From the NCBI GenBank assembly GCA_963837805.1, contig CAWIOU010000018.1, forward strand, positions 62,001-126,000: 64,000 bases of DNA. The letters are read 5' to 3'. Shown piece by piece: positions 30,680 to 41,077 of this stretch. The notes beneath the pieces are model-generated. The model made no database searches. It was given only the letters and a program-made list of their open reading frames with translations, and was not told the origin of the DNA. Within the stretch, counting starts at the first letter, position 1, and each line of letters begins with the position of its first letter. The translations under genes were made by a program, and so were the position numbers. The stretch comes from Bog-756 sp963837805. Lineage in GTDB: Bacteria > Actinomycetota > Acidimicrobiia > Acidimicrobiales > RAAP-2.

Positions 30680-32383
30680 CCCGTCGCAAACAACTGTCAA
30701 GATCGCTCTTACTCGAATAGTAGGCAAGATCATAGCGCCCGAAATGAACCTGTTTGACCAGATGATACTGGTGTTTCAAGACGACCTTCTTTATTCCCGA
30801 CCGCCCTGGGAAAGCATCGAACGTAGCATTTACAACCGGATGCTGGCGCAGAATTTCTCGCCCAACGACTGATTTGGCATTCAGTAGATTGGGCTCGTGA
30901 ACACCCCACGGGTATCTTGCCTTCGATGGCGTGTGTGTCGCGATCGTCCTGTCTGTCAATCCTCGAATATCCAGGATCGGAAGGCCCAGCCGGACGAATC
31001 CCAGATAGCCGATTTCGCTCGTTGCAACGAGTTGCCCGGCGTGGAGGCAGCTGAGCTCCTTGGGAAGATTTTCCCTGATCGCAATCCGCGGTGCGAATGC
31101 GAAGTCGGGCGGAGTAGCCATGAGCGCTGCGTCGCTGACGCCACCCAACGACCAGACAGGGGCCCGAACCGATGTGAGCGGGAGAAAGAAGCCACAATGA
31201 TGCAGATCGCTGCCAATGCCAATAAGAACCGGTTGGCGTGACTTCGGGTGAAGTGAGTCCTCAAACGCGAAGCCACGAACACCAGGCCGAGGATTTCGAC
31301 AATGGTCAGGGGTAGGATGCCGACGGCCAGAAATCGCCCACCGGGCATCCAGTCCCCGCCCGATCTCAGGATGTAGAGCACCTGAGCGACCACGATGGCC
31401 GCAAGGTACGAACATCTTGGCGCCAGCTTAACGATACCGACCACTCCCAGGGCAAAGAATCCGAGTTCGACCACGAGTACGAACGCCGCCAGGGCGTGAG
31501 GAAACGTCGCCGGCGCCGCCCCATAGATGGGGGAAATCAGGTAGCCGAGGCCGTACGAGAATGCCCGTCCGAAGGACAAGTCCTTCGCGTAGTAGGTGTT
31601 CGAAGCGCGGAATTGAAATAGATCAGACCACCCAGCATCACGAGCGCAGTCCCGGCGACGGCGCCGCCGAACCAGACGATCCGCCGCCATACCTTGAGCG
31701 TTCGATCTTCAAGCACCAGACCCAGCACCGCCATACAGACCAGCGGTGCGAGCGAGTCGATCCGGGTCAGGACGAGAGCGAACGCAAACGCTGTGGATGA
31801 AACCTGGGATGTGGTGGGTCCGACAAGAACCAGCCGCCGGACCAGTGCCATCAGGAGCCACACCACCAAGGTCGTCTCGAGGGCATTCCCTGAAGCGAAT
31901 GAGAGGATCCAACTGGTTCCCCATAGCGACGCAGGCGACTCGTTTGGACCAGCGGGGGATCGTGAGCCCATAGACAAGCAGGGAAGCCTCACGAAGGGCC
32001 AGCAGGCCGAAGACCAGCGAGGCAATCTTGAGTTTGAATAAGTCGTCCCCACCAGGGATGACATACGACAATACGGCTACCACGATGTCCAGCGGGCTCG
32101 TAAAGCCCTGGATGTACTGCCCTGGATTGAATACGAGTCCATTGCCACGGACAAGATTTGCGGCATAGCGGAGAGTGATGAATGGATCGTCGGCCGTGAA
32201 TGCGAAGGTCCATAGGCTCGTAACCAGAAACGGCAAATCGAGGAATAGACCGACCTCTTTCAACGACGGGGGCCCCGGCGATGGTTGCCCTGACCCGTCA
32301 GTCCTCGGACCGGGCGGCGATTCATCGCGGTCGACACCTTGGCCCGAGTCCGTCCCGCCAAGATCGGTCCGGGTGGTGCTCAT
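30675..32383 (-). pseudogene. GT-C-type membrane glycosyltransferase (three frameshifts, 3' end replaced by IS630)
   Basis: The ATG at 32383 has GGGGGGCAG upstream. The N-terminus has AFTADDPFITLRYAANLVRG, the DD-motif loop of actinobacterial GT-C arabinosyl- or mannosyltransferases (AftB-like), followed by hydrophobic helices. Frame changes near 31925, 31612 and 31140 interrupt it. Later segments include TLVVWLLMALVRRLVLVGPT, YLISPIYGAAPATFPHALAA and EIGYLGFVRLGLPILDIRGL. The product would use a polyprenyl-linked sugar outside the membrane. Its TAA stop at 30675-30677 lies within the terminal repeat of the IS630-type element, so the native C-terminal end has been lost. Confidence 0.75.
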
Positions 32384-32913
32384 CGGCTGCCCCCCTTCAT
32401 TTCGGTGTCGCGCACGGTACCAGCTCTATCCGTCGAGGGATCGACCAGGGTCGTCGGTCAAAGGAGTCCGCCGATCGTAGTTCTTGTCATGGCGACGCGC
32501 TGAGCGCAAGGGCGGTCGAACGTGGACGAACGACTGACGGTGGTCATCTCAAAGATTGCCGGCCGAGCGAGCCCGCTGCGCTTCGGGTGCTTCAGGGTCT
32601 CCGGATACGCGTTTCGGCACCTGCACTGCCGCCCCACCCCAAGCTCAAGGACAATTCTCTCTCCATCAGGGCCGGTCGTTGGTCAATTTTGGGGATCCAC
32701 GGGACCCGAACTCAATCGGAGATCCTCGATCCGTCCCCCGCCGCCGCCGTGTAACGCCTCGCAGGAGGTCACGTTTCGACAGAGGGGAGACAGGCTCGTC
32801 CCTTCGAGCACCACTTGGGGGCTTCTTTGCATTCTGACCAGACCACGTACCCGGATTCGCCAGGCCGGCGCCACCACCACTACGCTTGAGAGTTGGCGTC
32901 AAAATGGCGCAGC
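32384..32913. other. Divergent intergenic region
   Basis: About 530 bases between the leftward glycosyltransferase and the rightward propeller 4 show no gene. The region contains TCAATTTTGGGGAT at 32688, the same element as in the leaders of propellers 1 and 2, and ACAGAGGGGAGACAG near 32778, which resembles their ribosome-binding segment but is not next to a start. This looks like a displaced or decayed copy of the shared leader. Confidence 0.4.
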
Positions 32914-35900
32914 ATGATTTCTCAGATTCGTCATGGTTTTCCCGTTCCGCGTTCCGTGGGACGAGTCGGCAGGTCGGATCGTTCCTCTGCGGTGCGCCGG
33001 CTCAGCGTCACCGTGATGGCATCGGCGCTGACGGCCGCCAACCTGATCAGCCCTGCAGCCGCCGCTGCACAAGCGGGCCGGGTCACACCGGCGGTATCGC
33101 CGCCCACCTACTCATGGCCATTCCCGGGGCAGAACTCGTCGCTCACCGGCGTGTCGGCCGACCCTTCTCTCAGCACTTCGAATGCCGCCTCCTTGGGCGT
33201 GCACTGGATAACCAACGCGGGCTCCGAGGTCCTGGCTCTCCGATCGTGGCCTACAAATCCACACTGAGCCAGACGCTGGTCTATGTGACCACGACAGCGG
33301 GATTGGTGACCGCCTACAACCAGGCGACCGGCATGCCGGTGTGGTCGGTCAACATGGGCGGTTCCATGGTCAGCTCACCGCTTGCCGAAGGGAACAGCCT
33401 ATGGGTGGCCATGCAGCACGGGGGCCGAATCTACAAACTTGACTCGGCCACTGGATCGGTGGAGTGCTCGGCCTCGTCCCCGCTCATATCTTCGAGTAAT
33501 TCGTCGCCGGCGCTGGCCACCCCTCCGGGCGGCAAGCCGACCGTGTACATCGGAATCAACGACGTCGGTACGCAGAACGGGCCCGTCCTCGCCATCGATG
33601 AGGCCACCTGCGACATCGACTTCTCATCTCACCCCGAACCTGGCGCCGGCACCGGTGGCGTCTGGAGTTCATCAGCTATGCGGTGGATGCCACCGGTGAG
33701 CCATTGGTGCTGTTCGGCACCGCCGACCCTGACTCGGCCGTCTATGCCATCGATGCGGTCAGCGGAAAGCTGGTCTGGCGGTACACGGTCTACAACCCCC
33801 CACCGGGCAGCTACGACGTGGGTGCCGGTGTCGCGATCTCCCCCCGGGGTCGACGGGTTCGCCACGGGGTGGCGTCGCCCACACCAAGTACGGCGACGCT
33901 TACGCGCTTGACCTCACCACCGGGGCGCTCATCTGGCAGTACGATTTCGGGTCGCCCTCCATATCGACGGCCGCATTGTCAGGCACCAATCTGGTGTTCG
34001 GCGATGGCGGCGGAGCGATCGACCTCAACGCAGTCACCGGGGCGCTCGTCTGGCAGTAGTCTGGGGATTCGAGCACCCTCACCGATGGGGCCCCGGCCAT
34101 CGTCGAGAGCCGCGGGCAGCCAGATCGTGGGCTTCGGAAACCTGGACGGCACCTTCCGAGTGCTCTCGATGGCCACCGGGGCCCAGCTCTACGGTTACCA
34201 GACGGGGACCTATCTGTCGGCAAGTGTGGCGGAGACGGACGGGAACCTCCTCCTCGCCGGGGCCGACGGGTTCGTCTACGACTCGCGCCAGGCGGGGGCA
34301 ATCCGCCCGCTCCGACCACGTCGGTGACCTCGCCGGCGCCGTCGTCGACCATCCCCAACCCGAACGGTGCACTCACCATCTCGGGGACGGCGACCTCAGC
34401 CACCACCATCGGAGCGGTCGACGTGGCTGTACAGGAGAACGGCGGGGCGGGGCTGTGGTGGGACTCGACCAGCGGGACATGGGTGCAAGAGCCGTATCCC
34501 AACAGCAGCACGCTCGCAGCTCCCGGACAGTCCAGCACGAGCTGGTCGACGACGGTACCCACCACCCACGCCGGGGTGGGACTCAAGGTGTTCGCCAGCG
34601 CCGTGGACAGTGACGGGGTGGCCGACATCTCCTCCGAGCAGTCCCAACCCGCCGCCTCTCGGTCCTCGTTCACGGTCCGACCCAGTTCCTCCGCGCCGGT
34701 GATCACCCTGTCAAGCCCATGGGTGGCGATGGACGGCACCTTCGACGTGAGCGGCCACGGCTTCGGCCACGGCGAAGGAGTGAGTTTTACCCTGAACGGG
34801 ATCACTGTGGGCTCGGCCACCTCCACCGCCACGGGCATCCTTGCCGCCAAGGCGTTCAAGGTGCCGGCCACAGACAACTTCGGACCCCAGACCCTTGTGG
34901 CCAGCGGCAAGATCAACGGCAAACCGGCGACGAGTGCCGCGCTGTATGTGACCAACTCCTGGAGCGAATACCGCGGGCGGGGCGGCCCACACGGGCAGCG
35001 AGCTCAATGATCAGGCCCTCAACCACCATCTGGGCCTCTTCCCGCCCGAACTATCTCGACCCGGCATGGAGCTTCAACGCCGGATCGGCTGTCGCCGGGT
35101 CAGTCGATCTGGTGGACGGTGTCGTCTACCTCGCCGACGCCCACGGTACGGTCGACGCCATCAACGTCATGACCGGCCTGCAGAAATGGTCGACGGATGT
35201 ATCAGGCACGGCGAAGATCGACACCACCCCCACGGTAGTCGGGAACCTGGTCGTCGTCGGGTCGGTCAACCAGCGCCTCTACGCCCTCAACTCGACCACC
35301 GGCAAGGTTGTCTGGACAACGTTGCTGGGCGACGCCATCGAATCGTCCCCGTCGGCTGCAGGTGCCGAGATCTTCCTCGGTGCTGACAATGGTGACGTCT
35401 ACTGTCTGCAGTCTTCGACCGGCAAGGTTCTCTGGACTGAAAAAGCCGCCGGCAAGGTGAAGGGCTCTCCTGCGGTCGATGCCGTCAAGGGGCTCGTGAT
35501 CGTGGGAGACGGTACCGGCGTCATCCGGGCCTTCGCCATGACCACCGGGAAGCTTCAATGGGAGTACACCGCAGAAGGGAGGGACGGTCACTGCCAATCC
35601 AACCATCGCCGCCAGCACCGTCTACGTCGGTTCGAGCAATGGGAATGTGTACGCGTTGCACGAGGGTAACGGAACACTTCGCTGGGAGTATGCCACTGGA
35701 GGCCCGGTGACAGTGCCAGTCACGTTCCAGGGGGTGGATTTAGATCGTAGGGGCGGCCAAGACCTCGCTCCGCCTTCTGAGCGACACCACCGGAAAGGTG
35801 CTTCAATCGATTAGTGAGTCCGGAACCATCGTCGGAACAGCCGGCACAGGTCAACTTTCTTGCCTCGGAGAATCTTCCAACGGCGGTGTGAGAGGCGCGC

Positions 35901-36052
35901 CAGACCCGGCTCCGGCGATCCCGATGCGTGGCGCACCAGCTTGGCCACGACGCTGTCTTCGTCACCCACGGTTGTGAAACGGGGAAGTGTTCGCGACCGG
36001 CAATGACGGCACGGTTCAGTGCTGGACGATTCCCGGCTTCCCCGCGGTATAG
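32914..36052 (+). pseudogene. Secreted PQQ-like beta-propeller protein, paralogue 4 (many frameshifts)
   Basis: I take the ATG at 32914 as start (a TTG at 32893 is in frame). A signal peptide (LSVTVMASALTAANLISPAA) is followed by the propeller, the Ig-like segment (GGAGLWWDSTSGTW), the IPT-like segment and the second propeller, closing with GTVQCWTIPGFPAV. It parallels paralogue 3 throughout. Frame changes occur near 33235, 33665, 33850, 33890, 34058-34120, 34310, 34970, 35575 and several times after 35700, and one stop (TAG at 34057) lies in a nearly intact stretch. It is the most decayed of the four propellers. Confidence 0.78.
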
Positions 36053-36284
36053 CTTTGACGCTTCAAGCAAGAGGGGGCGGACCGTCGCCGGTCGCTGGCG
36101 ATGTGATCGGGGTAGCGGTGGAGTTGGGTGCGCTGACGGGACAATCGGCCCCGTGCTGCAGGTCACAGGCAGCAGATGGATATCCAGTCCGAGTAATCGT
36201 CTCGGGCATTGTTCGGCGCTCGGACGGGGAGCGGCATCCCCAAACCGGTGGCCGACCCTCCGACCGTCTAGAGTCCATAGCCAG

Positions 36285-38649
36285 ATGGGTGGGCGCATGA
36301 TCGGCTCTGGTGCGTCGGATCCTGGGGGTGCGAGGGCGCCGGGGTTCACGCCGTGGTGGCTGGACTTGCTGGGCCTGGCATGGGTTGTGACTGCCGCTGT
36401 GGCCGTCTTGCTCCCTGCGCTCCTCCACGGTGCGTCCCTTGGGCCGTACGGACTGATCTACCAGTTGGGGTTGGCTCGTCAGAACGCCATCGGCGTCCGC
36501 AATCCGTTCGGTGCCGGCACCGTCGCCGAGATGATCCCGTGGACATGGCTCGGCGTGATCGGCAACCCCATCATCGACGACTTCCACTTGGAACCCTTGG
36601 CCTCGTACTACCTCATGAACTGGCAGTCCGCCTGCCGTTCAGGCTTCCCGCGCCTGTGGCTCCTGCTCCCGATGCCGGCCTTGCCTACACGGTGCAGATC
36701 CTTGCCACCTGGTGATCGCGGCGCCGGTGTCTACGTGGCCGCCTCAGACTCGGCGTCCTGCTGCTCCTCCTCGCTCCACCGCGTCTTCGAACCTGGGCGC
36801 CTTCCGTCGGATGCTCGGTGCCGGTGGTTGCTGTTGGTGTGGTCGGGCTGGATCCTTGCCGCCACCATTCTCGTCCTCCGCGGGCGGAATCGGGCTCGAT
36901 CCATCGCCTTCTTCAGTCTAGTGCTCGCGTGTGCGGTGTACGCGGGTCAGCCGGACACGCTCGTCCTCCTCACGTTTGTCCTCGCCGTCTTCGTGATCAT
37001 CTTGGCGGTAGTGGGCTTTCCGCCCGGTGCCGGGACCAGAGTGCGTATCCGTCGGCTCGCTGATCTGGCGCTGGCCGCACTGGCCGGACTCGCGCTCAGT
37101 GCGCCGCTCCTCCTACCCGGCCTTCAGCTGTTATCCGCATCCAGTCGTGACGTCGGTGGTGGTGCGTTTTCCTCGAAGAAGGCCCTCCCGGTGAGTCAGC
37201 TCGTACCGATCATGATCCCGGGACTCAACGGATCTCCTGTTGGGTGGCAACGCAGCTACATTGGGACGGTCGCTGTCATTCTGGCGGCGGTGGGTTTTCT
37301 ACGCTACCGGCGACGCCCGGAGGTGATTGCCGTCGGCGGGGTGGTTGCCGCTGCAGTGGTCTTGTGCTTTGTCCGACCTGTCGACTCCGTGCTCTATGCC
37401 AGCCCTTTCATTGGAGCCGTGCGGTGGGCGCGCTCAATGAGCTTCATCGAGCTCGGATTGGCCGTACTCGCCGGTGTGGGTATGGACGTGCTGATCCGCT
37501 GGTCCCGAAAACGCTCCCTGCACCGACTGGCGGGCATCCTATTTTCGGCGACCGCAGCCGGGGTGTTGCTCGTGTGGCTCACCCATCCCCGTGGAGACTC
37601 AATCCGAAGACAGAGCCTCCTCTGGGCCGGTGGAGGGGCACTGCTGGGGTTGGTTCTGATCGGCGTCCTCGAGGCGGTACGAAGGAGAAGCGTCAGGTTG
37701 GACGGAGGGCCGGGCCCGCAATCGGGATGTCGGGTGCTCCTCGATGCGGGACTGTGGGCAGGGGTACTGCTCTTCGCATTCCAAGCCTCGTTCCAGATCG
37801 TCGCGGGGACGACGCAGTGGTCGTCGATTGCGAAGCCGTTCCGTCCCACCCCAGCGGAGCGGCAGCTCGAACAAACCGTCGGACCCTCCACCGTAGGCCT
37901 CGGTGTCCGTGCGTGCCGATCGCACCACTCGCTCGGAATTCCCGCCAACGTGAACGTCGTCTTCGGCGTACACGAACTGGCCGCGTACGACCCGATGCTC
38001 CCTCGTTCCTACTACGAGGCATGGCTGTCCACCACCGGCCGGCAGGGGGGCTATCCCGGAACCTCCCGCTACTGCCCGGCTGTGACCTCGGCGGCGTTGG
38101 CCCGTCTCTATGGCGCGTCCTTCATCCTCGAACTCCACGGCGCTCCAGGGCCCGAGGGCGCGATCTTCGTCAAGGAAATCGGGGGTGAGGACCTCTATCG
38201 AGTTCCCGACGCAGGAGAAGCAACACTCGTCCCCGCACCATCCCCCGGTGGACTCCCATCCGACGCGCGCCGGAGGCACATTGGTGCCTGTTGGCCACAC
38301 CAATCCAAGGGTGTGGCAGGTTCCGACGAACGGGACCACCCCGCAGATTCTCCGGCTGCGGTTGGTGGACGTTCCCGGCTGGCATGCCACGATCGACGGC
38401 AAGCCGCTCCAGCTGATCCGATTCGCGGGGGTGATGCTTCAGGCTCGCATCCCTCCGGGGCACCACACGATCGAACTGCAATACTGGCCGGACGCATTCA
38501 CCGCCGGCATCGTGGTGGCCATGGTGACCGTCATCGCTCTTGTCCTCGCACTCGCCCTCGGACACCATCGACGGACACGGAAGGTGTCGTCTGTGCAGGA
38601 CGAGGACAAGGATGAGATCCTGCCGGTTACAACTGACCGCCTCGGGTAG
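36285..38649 (+). pseudogene. YfhO-type polytopic membrane protein (frameshifted)
   Basis: The ATG at 36285 (or 36297) begins a protein of about 780 residues with at least ten hydrophobic segments, an N-terminal loop with FHLEPLASYYLMNW, and a C-terminal soluble domain containing LVDVPGWHATIDGKPLQLIR and MLQARIPPGHHTIELQY, the hallmark of the YfhO family. Such proteins resemble GT-C enzymes and in Firmicutes help to glycosylate teichoic acids. Changes near 36632, 36712 and 36790 break the fourth and fifth membrane segments, and one near 38265 shifts the C-terminal domain. The last 23 bases overlap the opposite-strand gene at 38627, inside the 251-bp repeat. Confidence 0.75.
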
Positions 38650-38877
38650 GCGGATCGAGACGGCGGCGGCGGCGATAGGACTCTTCGACCGTTCCCTGCA
38701 CCAGCGCGACACCGAGCTCGATCTCATCGAGCTCGTTCGACAGCCTCAGCTCGGCGGCGGCCTTCTGGCCGCTAATGAGAACTGACCGGAGACGGGAGGC
38801 CTGATCCTCCGGCAGGAGGAAGGACATCTCCACGATCAAGGTGGACACAGCTTCCGAAGCGTCCATGTCGCCCAGGA
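38627..38877 (+). repeat. 251-bp direct repeat, right copy
   Basis: This copy matches 15564-15814 with seven differences and contains the last 83 codons of an intact gene. It marks the boundary between the frameshift-rich region on the left and the intact chromosome on the right. Confidence 0.85.
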
Positions 38878-38962
38878 CCACCTCTTCGATGAGGAACTCG
38901 GAGTTGCGCAGCAACGCCTCGAATCGGTCCGCGGAGAGAACAGCGAATTGGGTGACAGGCAC
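38627..38962 (-). CDS. Conserved 111-residue protein of unknown function
   Basis: The GTG at 38962 follows GAAGGAG at ideal spacing. The acidic, helical protein begins VPVTQFAVLSADRFEALLRN and contains MDASEAVSTLIVEMSFLLPE and NELDEIELGVALVQGTVEES, ending in Arg-rich RRRRRLDPPTRGGQL. No catalytic motif or membrane segment is visible. A 5'-truncated copy exists at 15564, and the strong conservation between the copies implies either a recent duplication or selection. I do not recognise the family. Confidence 0.75.
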   Translation of the reverse strand: MPVTQFAVLSADRFEALLRNSEFLIEEVVLGDMDASEAVSTLIVEMSFLLPEDQASRLRSVLISGQKAAAELRLSNELDEIELGVALVQGTVEESYRRRRRLDPPTRGGQL

Positions 38963-39125
38963 GGGGTCTCCTTCGATCTACGACGCATCTTGGGGCGCCC
39001 GTCAGGCCCCGTCAATTGCGACATCCACGATTCTTGACACGCCGTGTGAGACCCGGCACTCAGTGTGAGAATGTCGGGAACCAGAGGGGAAATGGGCTCC
39101 GATGCTCAGGCCCCGGGCCTCTGCT

Positions 39126-40076
39126 TCAGGACGCCTTGCGACGGCTGGGCGCCTTGGGCCGCTCTTTGGCGGTGATGCTGGTGGGGGACTTCGCTCCTGC
39201 CGTCTTCCGGCTCGGCGCCGCCTTCTTGGCCGCGGCGCGCTTCTTGGGGATCGAGGTCTTCGGACCGTTGGTCGAGCGCCCGGCGCGGTCGCCATCGGCC
39301 TTGACGGAAGCGATGCTGGCGCTGAGCACGTCCATGAGGTCGGCGACCTTGGTCGTCGGGACCTCCACCGAACCCACGACGATCTCGTTTCCCTGCCTCT
39401 TGGCTTCGACCAGTTCTTCGACCTTCTGGCGATGCGTGTCGTGATAGCGCTCGGGGTCCCACTCGGACTCCATCGATTCGAGGAGCAGCTTGGCCATCGA
39501 GACCTCCCGCTCGTTCACCTCACCGGCGTCGGGAAGGGCGGGAAGATCCTTGGTCGGGGATCGGATCTCATCGGAGAAGTACATCGTCTCCAGCTTGAGC
39601 ACCTCGTCGTCGGGGCGGATGGCCACCGGGTACTCCTTGTTCCGCATCACCAGCGTGCCGATGGCCACCTTGTTCGAATCGCGCATCACCTGGCGAAGCA
39701 ATGCGTAGGCCTTGCCGGCGGCCTCACCCTCGGGAGCCAGATAGTAGGTCGACCGGTAGAAGACCGGGTCGATCGCATCGAGGTCGACGAAGTCGGTGAT
39801 CTCGATGAGCCTCGAACGCTCCGGCTCGGCGGCCGCCAACTCGTCATCGGTCAGGATCACGTATTCACCACCACCGAGGTCGAAGCCCTTGACGATCCTG
39901 CCCGCCTCGACTTCGTTGCCGGTCCGCTCGTTTACCTTCTTGTACCGGATCCGGTCCGAGGTACCCTCTTCGAGCTGGTTGAAATGGATGGCCTTGTCCT
40001 GCGTCGCCGGATACAGCCCGACGGGGACGTTAACCAGTCCGAAGTTGAGTGAGCCCTTCCAGATGGTTCGTGCCAT
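39126..40076 (-). CDS. ku: Ku protein, non-homologous end joining
   Basis: The 316-residue protein starts MARTIWKGSLNFGLVNVPVG, the standard opening of bacterial Ku, and carries the beta-barrel segments GTSDRIRYKKVNERTG, EYVILTDDELAAAEPERSR, FYRSTYYLAPEGEAAGKAYA and RNKEYPVAIRPDD. The last 70 residues are rich in Lys, Ala, Pro and Arg, the basic tail that helps DNA binding and threading in actinobacterial Ku. It forms a homodimeric ring on DNA ends and recruits LigD. No ligD is in the window. The frame is intact. Confidence 0.96.
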   Translation of the reverse strand: MARTIWKGSLNFGLVNVPVGLYPATQDKAIHFNQLEEGTSDRIRYKKVNERTGNEVEAGRIVKGFDLGGGEYVILTDDELAAAEPERSRLIEITDFVDLDAIDPVFYRSTYYLAPEGEAAGKAYALLRQVMRDSNKVAIGTLVMRNKEYPVAIRPDDEVLKLETMYFSDEIRSPTKDLPALPDAGEVNEREVSMAKLLLESMESEWDPERYHDTHRQKVEELVEAKRQGNEIVVGSVEVPTTKVADLMDVLSASIASVKADGDRAGRSTNGPKTSIPKKRAAAKKAAPSRKTAGAKSPTSITAKERPKAPSRRKAS

Positions 40077-40251
40077 ACAGCTCCTTCGTCCAGGTCAGAC
40101 CGGATCCGACACCCTGTCTCGGCCCCCCGAAAGGTTAGTTCGCTGGCTCTCTCGACCTCAAGAGGTCATTTGCCAGGGTCGATCCACATCGTGCGCGAGG
40201 ACTTCCCCCGGCGATACAGGCCCACCAGGACGGATACGCCGGCCACCCACC

Positions 40252-40629
40252 TCAGCTGTCGATCTGCCTGAACTGCCAATTCTGGAGGTCGACCCGGTGC
40301 GCAGCGCAGGCCTCCACCTCGATCACGTTGCCTCGGTGATCCAGGAATTCACCTGTTCCTTCCACCTGTCGGTCGCAGGGGAGTGCACCACCCGTCACCG
40401 GATCGCGACACAACCGGAAGCACTGTCCCGGCTCGACGATGAATGCCGGAGCGTAGACATCGCCGCTGGCCGCCGGTCGGGACCTCAACGGGGCGACCGA
40501 TGAAGCGTCCTGCTGTCCGGGGTCCCGGCCGGGCCCGGCCGACCGACGACCGGCACGGGCCCACCGAAGCACCAGCGCGACGAGGACCAAGGCCGCCACC
40601 GTGGCCGACACGGCGATGGCGAGAATCAT
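40252..40629 (-). CDS. Small single-pass membrane protein
   Basis: From the ATG at 40629 the 125-residue product has an N-terminal membrane segment (ILAIAVSATVAALVLVALVL), a short Arg/Pro-rich linker and a C-terminal domain with four Cys residues (QCFRLCRDPVTGGALPCDRQ, then EACAAHRVDLQNWQF). The hydrophobic anchor leaves the Cys domain probably in the cytoplasm or just outside it; the orientation is not decided. It is unknown, but the neighbouring divergent gene at 40808 also encodes a Cys-rich small protein. A longer frame to 40809 exists but lacks start signals. Confidence 0.6.
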   Translation of the reverse strand: MILAIAVSATVAALVLVALVLRWARAGRRSAGPGRDPGQQDASSVAPLRSRPAASGDVYAPAFIVEPGQCFRLCRDPVTGGALPCDRQVEGTGEFLDHRGNVIEVEACAAHRVDLQNWQFRQIDS

Positions 40630-40807
40630 GACTGGCACTTCTCGGCGGGTTCCCGCGGGGGAGGGGCCGGGCCGGGCGATGTCCTCGCTCGTGATCGCAT
40701 CGGGCCGATCATCGCGCGCTTCTCGGCCCGGCCCGACCGGGGTCGGGCGGCCGCACTGCGCCGAAGTGACGATCAAGTGTCCAGACCGACCTGCCGATGC
40801 CATTCGC

Positions 40808-40987
40808 ATGGAGGCAGACTCCGCTCAGCGGGCATCGGAACAGGTCGCCGCGCTGCTCCGCTCCCGATACCGCTGCGAGCGCTGCTACAAGAACTGCCAG
40901 GTGCCGTGCCGGTTCACCGGGTCCGAGTTCCGCCAGCTGGTCCGGGCCGTGCGAGCCATCTGCGAGGCCGAGTCGCACCAGGCCTGA
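40808..40987 (+). CDS. 59-residue Cys-rich protein
   Basis: The ATG at 40808 opens a short frame with high G/C at third codon positions, typical of real genes here. It contains YRCERCYKNCQVPCRFTGSE, with four Cys in CxxC-x3-C-x3-C spacing, and a fifth Cys near the end. Such a cluster could bind zinc or an iron-sulfur centre. The function is unknown. No strong ribosome binding site precedes it. Confidence 0.5.
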   Translation: MEADSAQRASEQVAALLRSRYRCERCYKNCQVPCRFTGSEFRQLVRAVRAICEAESHQA

Positions 40988-41077
40988 GTCGACTCGACCG
41001 CTCGGGAAGGAACCGTCCTACACCGGGGGCCCCCCGGATGCCCCGGATTCGAAGCGCGCCGATAGGCTGCCCGGCTG

